A DNA stretch of 12,459 nucleotides from assembly GCA_017997315.1 (NCBI GenBank), contig JAGOFF010000050.1, positions 1 to 12,459 on the forward strand, read 5' to 3'. Position numbers and translations under genes: made by a program. Below, one piece after another: positions 6,632 through 12,459 of the stretch. This DNA comes from Clostridia bacterium (GTDB lineage Bacteria > Bacillota > Clostridia > Saccharofermentanales > UBA5734). The notes beneath the pieces were generated by a model. That model saw only the letters and a list, made by a program, of their open reading frames with translations. It did no database searches and had not been told where the DNA came from. Numbering within the stretch: position 1 is the first letter of the stretch; every line of letters begins with the position of its first letter.

Positions 6632-7714
6632 ATGAAAACAAGCTCAAGGATCCGCAGCAAGAAAGGCTTCGCTTTTGCGACCACGCTGGTCATCATGGTC
6701 GCGGTGTTCATTCTGGGGATCGCCATTTTGGCGATGACCAATACCGAGGCGGTGCACACCGCGGTCCAGTACAACCGCACCCAGGCATATTATGCGGCAC
6801 GCTCCGGCGTCGAGGTCGCCATCCGCAAGCTCCAGGTAGCGATCGCGGCGGGCGAGTTCGATACGGTGGAGTCGCTGTATACCACCATGATCGCCGCCGG
6901 GACGGTGTCCGGATCCGTGACCCCCGGCCGGGATACCTATACCGCGCAGTTCGTGGACGGTGGCCTCCTTGCGGAAGACCGGATGAAAATCTACTCCGTG
7001 GGAACGCAGGAAGACATGAGCGCCACCACCGCGCTGACCCTGTATTTCGACACCCCCAATTACATGCCGCTGGACTGGCTCAATCCCGGGCAGATCATCA
7101 AGGCGGGATTCTGGGAACGGAGTACCGGCGCGGTCGTCGTGCGCACCGCCAAGATCCTCGGCCACTCCCCCAAGAAATCCACGGTCGCGGACACCACCTG
7201 GCGCGCGCCGGCGATCCATTTTGTGGATGACGACAACGGGTTCTGCCTCGAAGTCACCGCCAAGGCGCTCCGACTGCAGACCAACCTGCTGAGCTTCAAG
7301 CACATGGTCTTTTTTGACAAGAACAACACGGATGACACCCTGACGCTTGAAACCCGCGATCCGACAGGATTCACCCGGGCGGACGGCATTCCGATGTATC
7401 TGGACGTCGGCGGAACCGTGCCGTTTCCCGCCGGATGGGGCGTGATGGTTCTGAAAAAGGACATCGTCTCCGGGAACAACAAGAACTCCTATGTGACGGT
7501 CCTCGGAAACGCAAATCCGACCCTGGATCCTACCTTGTTCACGCTGTACGCGTTCAAATCCGGGACGCAGCTGACCAATTCCGACCACTGGACGGACACG
7601 AACCAGATGCTGTTGATCGAACATCCGGCCACGATCACCTACATCCTCGACACGATCAACAAGGACACGATGCTCCAATTCGACGCGGACAGCGCGATCT
7701 GGAGCGAGAGCTGA
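6632..7714 (+). CDS. PilX-like minor prepilin with long unassigned C-terminal domain
   Basis: A 360-residue protein. The basic leader MKTSSRIRSKKG ends at Gly12, followed by FAFATTLVIMVAVFILGIA and no Glu at +5, as in PilX_N/GspK-type proteins. TQAYYAARSGVEVAIRKL (about 50-67) is the conserved PilX-like segment, matching the first gene of the other cassette. Residues about 70-140 resemble a small pilin body ending in a strand TALTLYFDTP. Residues about 145-360 form an extra domain with many aromatic and Asp/Asn residues (GFWERSTGAVVVRTAK, HFVDDDNGFCLEV, HMVFFDKNNTDD, GWGVMVLKKD) that I cannot assign; it looks beta-rich. A GGGGGGA ribosome site lies 10 bases before the ATG. First of three genes, 30 bases before the next. 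A pilus-tip role is inferred from the family. Confidence 0.8.
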   Translation: MKTSSRIRSKKGFAFATTLVIMVAVFILGIAILAMTNTEAVHTAVQYNRTQAYYAARSGVEVAIRKLQVAIAAGEFDTVESLYTTMIAAGTVSGSVTPGRDTYTAQFVDGGLLAEDRMKIYSVGTQEDMSATTALTLYFDTPNYMPLDWLNPGQIIKAGFWERSTGAVVVRTAKILGHSPKKSTVADTTWRAPAIHFVDDDNGFCLEVTAKALRLQTNLLSFKHMVFFDKNNTDDTLTLETRDPTGFTRADGIPMYLDVGGTVPFPAGWGVMVLKKDIVSGNNKNSYVTVLGNANPTLDPTLFTLYAFKSGTQLTNSDHWTDTNQMLLIEHPATITYILDTINKDTMLQFDADSAIWSES

Positions 7715-7744
7715 TGCCGCGGATCCGCTGGGACAGGTGACGTC

Positions 7745-8146
7745 ATGAGGAACGGGAAGAAAGGGAACAAGAATGGATTCACCCTGGTCGAGGTGGTGGT
7801 CAGCGTGTTCATCGCGACGATCATCTCGGTCGGGTTTCTGGTCATGTTCACTTCGTCCTACACTGGTTTCTTCATGCTCGGCGGGCGCACCCGGGCGGTC
7901 AACGACGCCCAGTCCCTGGTCGAGATGTACTACACGAGTCCGGCCGGGGTCGACACCTCGCTCTGGAAGCAGGCCGGACCGACGGAAGTCCTGGACAACA
8001 CCCTGCTCGGCACCTACTCCGGGTTCACGCACTTCTACAAGGTGGAAACCGTGTCCCGCAACGGCGTGTCGGTCCTGCAGGTGACCGCGCTGGTGTTTTA
8101 CCAGAACAACGAGAAGAGCGTGACGGTATCGTCGCTCGTTTCATAG
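7745..8146 (+). CDS. Short PilV-like minor prepilin
   Basis: A 133-residue protein with leader MRNGKKGNKNG, cut after Gly11, then FTLVEVVVSVFIATIISVGF with Glu at +5. This is an ordinary class III prepilin of minor-pilin size with no added module. RTRAVNDAQSLVEMYYTS in the helix-to-body transition loosely resembles TQDIFTAQDGLETEIRE of the large pilin at 2065, suggesting these two occupy the PilV-like slot of their cassettes. AGGTGA lies just before the ATG. The gene sits 30 bases after the PilX-like gene and 11 bases before the next start, so translation is probably coupled. Expected to be processed by prepilin peptidase and placed in a minor-pilin tip complex. Confidence 0.85.
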   Translation: MRNGKKGNKNGFTLVEVVVSVFIATIISVGFLVMFTSSYTGFFMLGGRTRAVNDAQSLVEMYYTSPAGVDTSLWKQAGPTEVLDNTLLGTYSGFTHFYKVETVSRNGVSVLQVTALVFYQNNEKSVTVSSLVS

Positions 8147-8157
8147 GGGTGGGGTTT

Positions 8158-9300
8158 ATGAAATCAACAGGGCGAAAATCGAAGAAAGGATTCACGCTGG
8201 TCGAACTCATCGTGTCGATGGGGCTGGGTACGCTGGTCATCGGGCTGATCTTCTCGGCCTTCCTGTTCGGGACCCGCACCTACAACCTCGGTGAATCCCA
8301 GCGAAACCTTCAGTCCGAACTGCGGATCGCTTCCGATGCGATCCGGAACGAAGTGCGCTACGCTTCCGACTTGCTGGTCGTATCGTCATTCGACCCCTCC
8401 ACCGCATTGGATACGATGAACTACATCTATCTCGCGGCGGACGGACAGACCCTGATGCTGGACCGGATCGGCGCGTCCGCCCGGGAGATGATGAGTTTTG
8501 CAGGATCGGGCGCAAGCTTGGGTGTCACGTTCACAAAAGACTCGATCAGCGGCGATGCGGTCGCGTTCAGCGAGTCGATCACCGGTTCGTCGCCGGCGGA
8601 GGACATCCTCCGGTACACGGTCACCGGGACGTCCGCAAAGGACGGCAAGACGTTCGCCGTCAATTCGGAAGTCACGCTGTTAAACAACAACTCCATGATC
8701 GTCAATGTGGGTTTCCTCGAAGGTCCGATGGCGAATCCGCTGGACGGGGAGGTGCTGGCCGGAACGATGGTCGAGCTGACCGCGCCGACGGGAACCACCA
8801 TCTACTACACCAACAACGGGGAAGATCCGACCGCCGCCAACTGGATCCCGTATGATCCGGTCGCGCGGATCCCGATCAATACCAGCCAGCGGATCAAGGC
8901 GATCGCGGTCCTGCCGGACGGCCGGTCCAGCTATGTGGCGATCTACGACTATACGGTCATCGTCGCCCGGCCGAGCGTCGTGTCGATCACGATGACGCCC
9001 AACAGCCCTCGAGTGGGGAACACGATGCAGATCGTGTATACATTCAAGCACGACGACATTTCAGCCCTGCAAGGGCACAGCACCGTGGTGTGGTACAGGG
9101 ACGGGGTTACCTTCCTGACGCAGACCTATGATCCCGATGCTTCGATCAATACCTTCACCTATACCACTACCAGCGTGGACAAGAACAAGTTCATTCACGT
9201 GGTAGTAACCCCTCACGCGTTGCCGAGTCCGTCCAATCCGACGGATCCTGAAACCGTTGGAGATCCGGTTGCCTGCGAACCGCTGAAAGTCAAGCCGTAA
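8158..9300 (+). CDS. PilW-like modular minor pilin with HexC-like and Ig-like domains
   Basis: A 380-residue protein. Leader MKSTGRKSKKG, cut after Gly11, then FTLVELIVSMGLGTLVIGL with Glu at +5. Residues about 35-185 are a PilW-like body; LQSELRIASDAIRNEVRYAS matches the VWA pilin at 707. Residues about 190-268 resemble the chitobiase/beta-hexosaminidase C-terminal-like domain (TIYYTNNGEDPTAANWIPYD, RIKAIAVLPDGRSS), often found on secreted surface proteins. Residues about 270-380 are Ig-like (VVWYRDGVTF, FIHVVVTPH), similar in layout to residues 155-245 of the 838-residue pilin. ATG 8158 is preferred over GTG 8149 because AGGGGTGGGG precedes it. It is the last gene of the cassette, ending about 40 bases before a strong terminator. 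An adhesin or spacer role at the pilus tip is inferred. Confidence 0.85.
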   Translation: MKSTGRKSKKGFTLVELIVSMGLGTLVIGLIFSAFLFGTRTYNLGESQRNLQSELRIASDAIRNEVRYASDLLVVSSFDPSTALDTMNYIYLAADGQTLMLDRIGASAREMMSFAGSGASLGVTFTKDSISGDAVAFSESITGSSPAEDILRYTVTGTSAKDGKTFAVNSEVTLLNNNSMIVNVGFLEGPMANPLDGEVLAGTMVELTAPTGTTIYYTNNGEDPTAANWIPYDPVARIPINTSQRIKAIAVLPDGRSSYVAIYDYTVIVARPSVVSITMTPNSPRVGNTMQIVYTFKHDDISALQGHSTVVWYRDGVTFLTQTYDPDASINTFTYTTTSVDKNKFIHVVVTPHALPSPSNPTDPETVGDPVACEPLKVKP

Positions 9301-9338
9301 CAGCCGTTACTGACCGCGTACGCTGCCGCAAACGAAAA

Positions 9339-9370
9339 AGCGACTGGTGTGAGCCGGTCGCTTTCTTTCC
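9339..9370. terminator. Bidirectional intrinsic terminator after the second pilin operon
   Basis: AGCGACTGG (9339-9347) pairs with CCGGTCGCT (9354-9362) through 9 base pairs including one G-T pair, around a TGTGAG loop. The plus strand continues TTTCTTT; the minus strand continues into TTTTTCG. It lies 38 bases after the stop of the PilW-like gene and 32 bases after the stop of the converging acyltransferase gene. Confidence 0.88.
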
Positions 9371-9402
9371 TGTCATCCCTCATACCGAAGCGCTTCCACG
9401 CG

Positions 9403-10707
9403 TCATCGTTCCGTTCCCGCCATCCCGCGCTGCGCCTGCGCCTCCACGGACACGCCTTCCGGTTCCCGCTGCGCATGTTCGCGCAACGCCTCGACCGCGT
9501 CCACGATCCGGATGACCATCTGTCCGTCCTCCGGGTAGATACGGTAGGCTACATCGTCGACCACCAGTTCGAACCGCTTTCCGAAATCCGAGCTGAATCC
9601 GGACAGTCGCGCGAGCCGGACGAAAAGCGTCTTCTCCGTCCCGTTCACGGTCCCGGTGTACCGGATGCCTTCCCGGTCGACGCGCAGATGCCCGGATCCC
9701 GCATCCTGAAAATCCCCCTCCAGGTCGGACATCCTGAGCCGCGGGACGGCGCATTCGAGTGCAAAGGCCGGATCCGCGGCGAGTTCCGCCATCCGGGCCT
9801 TCTGGCCGGCATGCCATGCCGCGGGGTCCGTCGGGATCACGTCGTCCGGACCCGCGGGACTCAGCAGTCCGTACGCGTCCATGGTCCCTTCGTTGCCGCA
9901 GGCGGAGCAACGGATCCCATGACCCTCCGCGCGGATCGCAAGCTCCGCACCGCAGCGCGGGCACCAGTGCAGGATGTTCGCAAGCCCGTCCGCGGGCCGG
10001 CGGCAGCGGAAGCGGATCCGATGTTCCCGCTGCCAGTCATAATCGTTGAAATGCAGCGCTTCCCGGATCCCCGCATGGATCTCCTCGACCGACATCGACT
10101 CGATCTGTTCATGGGTGTACAGCACCCGGCATTCGCTGTGGATGCGCCCGAACCGGAGGCGCGCGCCCTTGACCGCCCATCGGGGCCAGGTGAGGTAGGC
10201 TCCGTGCAGGATGTTTACAAGGATCGCGGCGCCGGCTTTTTTCGCGGTGCGCGCGATGGAGTCTTCAAAATGCAGTCCGGTGCCGTCCGGGCTCCGCATC
10301 CCCTCTGGGAAGACTCCCAGCATCCCGTCCCGGTGCAGCACACGGAGCATCGCCTTGATCGCACGGGTATCGGTCCGGAACTGGACCTTGGGGATGCATC
10401 CGAGCTTGCCGAGCAGGAAACGCAGGACCGGATTCCGGAACAGGTCGTTCTGGGCGACCATGTTGAAATGCAGCGGCCAGCACGCGTAGGCCGCCAAAAA
10501 CGGATCCAGGTAGGAGGGGTGGTTCCCGAGGATGATCGCCGGACCGCGCAACCGCCGGACTGCAGGGTCGGCGTGGACCCGGACCCCCAGCAGCAGACCC
10601 GCAAGCCGGGTCGCGGAGACGCCGAACCAGTACCAGAACCGCGACGGCACCCGGCCGTAGCCCTTCTTATCCGCTTTGCGCGCGAGGCGCCTGCCGTCCT
10701 GCTCCAT
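9403..10707 (-). CDS. PlsC-family acyltransferase with zinc ribbon and C-terminal domain
   Basis: A 434-residue protein. Residues about 20-230 are a PlsC-like acyltransferase: block I NHPSYLD (His63, Asp68) is the catalytic HX4D pair and block III VFPEGMRS (132-139) is the substrate-phosphate motif. Members transfer acyl groups to lysophosphatidate or related acceptors at the membrane; a hydrophobic stretch near 24-42 may anchor it. Two Cys pairs (249/252 in CPRCG and 267/270 in CSACG) make a zinc ribbon. Residues about 315-412 form a further small beta-rich domain (HLRVDREGIRYTG, KRFELVVDDVAYRIYPED) with a PH/GRAM-like look. Typical PlsC proteins are about 200-260 residues, so the extra 200 residues are notable. 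AAGGAGG lies 5 bases before ATG 10707. Single gene converging on the pilin operon. The acceptor is unknown; plsC itself is not claimed. Confidence 0.85.
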   Translation of the reverse strand: MEQDGRRLARKADKKGYGRVPSRFWYWFGVSATRLAGLLLGVRVHADPAVRRLRGPAIILGNHPSYLDPFLAAYACWPLHFNMVAQNDLFRNPVLRFLLGKLGCIPKVQFRTDTRAIKAMLRVLHRDGMLGVFPEGMRSPDGTGLHFEDSIARTAKKAGAAILVNILHGAYLTWPRWAVKGARLRFGRIHSECRVLYTHEQIESMSVEEIHAGIREALHFNDYDWQREHRIRFRCRRPADGLANILHWCPRCGAELAIRAEGHGIRCSACGNEGTMDAYGLLSPAGPDDVIPTDPAAWHAGQKARMAELAADPAFALECAVPRLRMSDLEGDFQDAGSGHLRVDREGIRYTGTVNGTEKTLFVRLARLSGFSSDFGKRFELVVDDVAYRIYPEDGQMVIRIVDAVEALREHAQREPEGVSVEAQAQRGMAGTER

Positions 10708-10778
10708 CCGAACCTCCTTGGGAGTGGCGTTTCCGGCGCCGTCCGGACGAAGGTCGCACCGGTGCTGCCATTGAGCCG

Positions 10779-10784
10779 ATTATA
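10779..10784 (-). promoter_or_regulatory. Candidate -10 box for the acyltransferase gene
   Basis: A perfect minus-strand TATAAT lies about 70 bases upstream of the acyltransferase ATG, in a divergent 183-base intergenic region (10708-10890). The matching -35 (TTACAA with 17-base spacing) is poor. No convincing plus-strand promoter for the reductase gene was found, although AT-rich TTTTTGTAATAAAAT (10799-10813) could contribute. Confidence 0.35.
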
Positions 10785-10890
10785 CAATCCCGGCACCGTT
10801 TTTGTAATAAAATGGAACCGTTCCCCCGCGCGTCCTCGTTCGGATCCGCCGCCCGCGGCGCGCCAATCCGGGATCAGCAGAGGTGGAGAT

Positions 10891-11805
10891 ATGGCACAGA
10901 CAGACAAACCGGTCGTCGGATTCATCGGGCTCGGCATCATGGGGTTGCCCATGGCGTCCAACCTGCAGCGTGCGGGCTTCCCGCTGCGCGTATACAACCG
11001 GACCGCATCCAAGGCCGCCCCGCTGGCGGAGGGAGGCGCGACGGTGTGCGCCTCGCCCACCGAAGCCGCGCGCGGATCTGCGGTCGTCATCACGATCGTC
11101 AGCGACACTCCCGATGTCGAGCAGGTCATGCGCGGCCCGGACGGGGTGTTCGCGGGCGCCGCACCCGGTACCGCGGTCATCGACATGAGCACGATCTCCC
11201 CGGACGTCACCCGAGCGCTCGCGGCCGAAGCCGAGGCTACGGGACTGGACTGGATGGACGCCCCGGTGTCAGGCGGCCAGGTCGGCGCGATCGCGGGAAA
11301 GCTCACGATCTTCTGCGGCTGCCGGCCGGAAACCCTGGAGCGTTGTCTGCCCGTGCTGCAGGCACTGGGAAGCAGCATCACCCGCATGGGCGGACCGGGC
11401 TGCGGCCAGGCCGCCAAGCTCGGGAACCAGATCGCGGGTTCCATCAACATCCTCGCGCTCAGCGAAGCGCTGCTGTACGCGGACAAGGCCGGGCTGGACC
11501 TCCCGGCGTTCATCCAGGCGCTCATGGGGGGCTCCGCGCAGTCCACGCTGCTCGGGCGCCACGGCCCCAAAGTCGCGGCCCGGGACTTTGCTCCGGGATT
11601 CATGGTCAAACTCCAGCAGAAGGATCTGCGGCTCGTGCTCGAAGCCGCGCATTCCCTCGGGGTGCCCGCGCTGGGCACCAGCCTCGCCTACCAGCTGTAC
11701 AGCATGGTCGAGGCCGAACCGGGCGGGGGCGAACTCGGAAATCAGGCGATGGTCAAAGCGCTCGAAAAACTCGCGGGACACGAGATCGGACAAGGGAGGG
11801 AATGA
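10891..11805 (+). CDS. 3-hydroxyisobutyrate dehydrogenase family NAD(P) reductase
   Basis: A 304-residue beta-hydroxyacid dehydrogenase, normal length for the family. Rossmann motif GFIGLGIMGLPMA (GxGxxG at 13, 15, 18); YNRT after the second strand suggests NADPH preference. The substrate-binding DAPVSGG (123-129) and catalytic Lys176 in GCGQAAKLGNQ are intact, and a second conserved Lys (240 or 244) lies in MVKLQQKDL. The family reversibly oxidises 3-hydroxyacids such as 3-hydroxyisobutyrate, tartronate semialdehyde/glycerate or related compounds; the exact substrate cannot be read from sequence. ATG 10891 is preceded by AGGTGGAG and begins the recognisable fold; upstream in-frame codons are antisense to the acyltransferase gene. 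It is followed after 69 bases by an epimerase-family gene, suggesting a small sugar-acid or carbonyl metabolism operon. Confidence 0.9.
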   Translation: MAQTDKPVVGFIGLGIMGLPMASNLQRAGFPLRVYNRTASKAAPLAEGGATVCASPTEAARGSAVVITIVSDTPDVEQVMRGPDGVFAGAAPGTAVIDMSTISPDVTRALAAEAEATGLDWMDAPVSGGQVGAIAGKLTIFCGCRPETLERCLPVLQALGSSITRMGGPGCGQAAKLGNQIAGSINILALSEALLYADKAGLDLPAFIQALMGGSAQSTLLGRHGPKVAARDFAPGFMVKLQQKDLRLVLEAAHSLGVPALGTSLAYQLYSMVEAEPGGGELGNQAMVKALEKLAGHEIGQGRE

Positions 11806-11874
11806 CGGATCCCAACCGGCGGGTCCGCATGAAGAAGCATCCAAGAAAAGCATAATACAGCGGAGGAGATCATC

Positions 11875-12459
11875 ATGGGCAAGAAGTTCGACAAGATCCT
11901 CGTCACCGGCGCGGCCGGCCGCCTCGGCAACTTCGTGGTGCCGCTGCTGACCGAACTCGGGTACCGGGTCACCGGCACCGACCAGGTCCCCTACCATCCG
12001 GATTCCGCCAACGCCAAGGCGGGCGTCCCGTTCGTTCGCGCGGACCTCACCAATCTCGGGGACTGCATGCGCGCACTCACGATCGCGGAGGCGGACGCGG
12101 TGGTCAGCCTGGGAGCGATCCCGAGCAACTCGGAGCTCCAGCCCCCCTATGCCAAGGCGTATGACCTCGCGGGTGGCGAGACCGGCGCGCGCTTTTCGCA
12201 GCGTATGGACGAAGACCTCACGATGCGGGTCAACACCATGGGCACCTACACCCTGATGGATGCGATCCGCCGTCTGCGGAAGGCGACCCGCGTCGTCCAC
12301 GCCTCCAGCTTTTTCGTGCTCGGGCTGGGCTTCCGGCTGAGCGGCGAGCCCTACCTCCCGGCGTCCCTCCCGATGGACGAGAACACCGCGCTCGAGCCCG
12401 AAGACACCTACCCGCTGTCCGAAGTGCCCGGCGAGGACATCCTTCACGCCTTACCCCGG
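11875..12459 (+). CDS. NAD-dependent epimerase/dehydratase family protein, 3' truncated
   Basis: The first 195 residues of an extended short-chain dehydrogenase; the gene runs off the window in frame. ILVTGAAGRLG (8-18) is the NAD-binding TGxxGxxG motif and Asp36 at the end of the second strand indicates NAD(H). RADLTN (55-60), VSLGAIPS (77-84), NTMGTYTLMDAIRR (120-133) and VVHASSFFVLG (140-150) are standard family blocks. The active-site Tyr is probably Tyr179 in DTYPLSE, but the position expected to be Lys (Y-x-x-x-K) is Glu183 here. CGGAGGAGA precedes ATG 11875. The reductase gene upstream is probably co-transcribed. Likely acts on a sugar nucleotide, uronate or similar substrate; the specific reaction is not assignable. 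Confidence 0.85.
   Translation, partial: MGKKFDKILVTGAAGRLGNFVVPLLTELGYRVTGTDQVPYHPDSANAKAGVPFVRADLTNLGDCMRALTIAEADAVVSLGAIPSNSELQPPYAKAYDLAGGETGARFSQRMDEDLTMRVNTMGTYTLMDAIRRLRKATRVVHASSFFVLGLGFRLSGEPYLPASLPMDENTALEPEDTYPLSEVPGEDILHALPR

Noticed and set aside
9349..10890. Plus-strand in-frame extension of the reductase gene by about 514 codons
   Set aside because: This part is antisense to the acyltransferase gene, lies across the terminator, and the reductase fold starts only at 10891, where a ribosome site is present.
10215..11678. Minus-strand open frame of 487 codons
   Set aside because: It spans parts of two real genes in other frames and has no motifs; a GC-rich shadow.
11269..12447. 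Minus-strand open frame of 392 codons
   Set aside because: Antisense to the reductase and the epimerase-family gene, both with clear Rossmann motifs.
1..12459. CRISPR arrays, tRNA or rRNA genes, insertion sequences or prophage genes
   Set aside because: No repeat-spacer pattern, no tRNA or rRNA-like sequence and no transposase or integrase motifs were seen on either strand.

Overview
The window comes from a GC-rich bacterium (about 60-65% G+C by eye), most likely an anaerobic member of the Bacillota or a relative. The evidence is a complete T-box leader RNA, strong GGAGG-type ribosome binding sites, type IV pilin-like genes, and an arylacetate-CoA ligase of the kind used by anaerobes. Phylum is an inference: T-boxes also occur in Actinobacteria, Chloroflexi and some other groups.

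Layout. (1) 182-4581, plus strand: three closely spaced genes for prepilin-like proteins: a PilX-like minor pilin, a PilW-like pilin fused to a von Willebrand factor A (VWA) domain, and an 838-residue pilin carrying a LamG/concanavalin A-like module, Ig-like domains and a distinct C-terminal domain. (2) 4601-4640: hairpin terminator shared by converging genes. (3) 4675-5982, minus strand: phenylacetate-CoA ligase, preceded by a T-box leader (6057-6358) with a readable UUC (Phe) specifier, a terminator and a near-consensus promoter. (4) 6632-9300, plus strand: a second three-gene minor-pilin cassette: a PilX-like protein with a long unknown C-terminal domain, a short PilV-like pilin, and a PilW-like pilin with chitobiase-C-like and Ig-like modules. 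(5) 9339-9370: bidirectional terminator. (6) 9403-10707, minus strand: PlsC-family acyltransferase with zinc ribbon and extra C-terminal domain. (7) 10891-12459, plus strand: a 3-hydroxyisobutyrate-dehydrogenase-family reductase followed by an NAD-dependent epimerase/dehydratase-family protein cut by the window edge.

How it fits together. The two pilin cassettes look like paralogous tip or adhesin sets for a type IV pilus whose motor, prepilin peptidase and major pilin lie elsewhere. The VWA-pilin and lectin-like-pilin pair resembles the bimodular minor pilins PilB (VWA) and PilC (concanavalin A-like) described in Streptococcus sanguinis; that comparison is from memory of the family. Between the cassettes lies an apparently independent metabolic unit. 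A phenylalanine-sensing T-box should switch on phenylacetate-CoA ligase when tRNA-Phe is uncharged. This makes sense if the cell rebuilds phenylalanine from phenylacetate (phenylacetyl-CoA, then phenylpyruvate, then Phe). The T-box/ligase pairing and the modular pilins are the most interesting content. No tRNA, rRNA, CRISPR, insertion sequence or integrase was seen.
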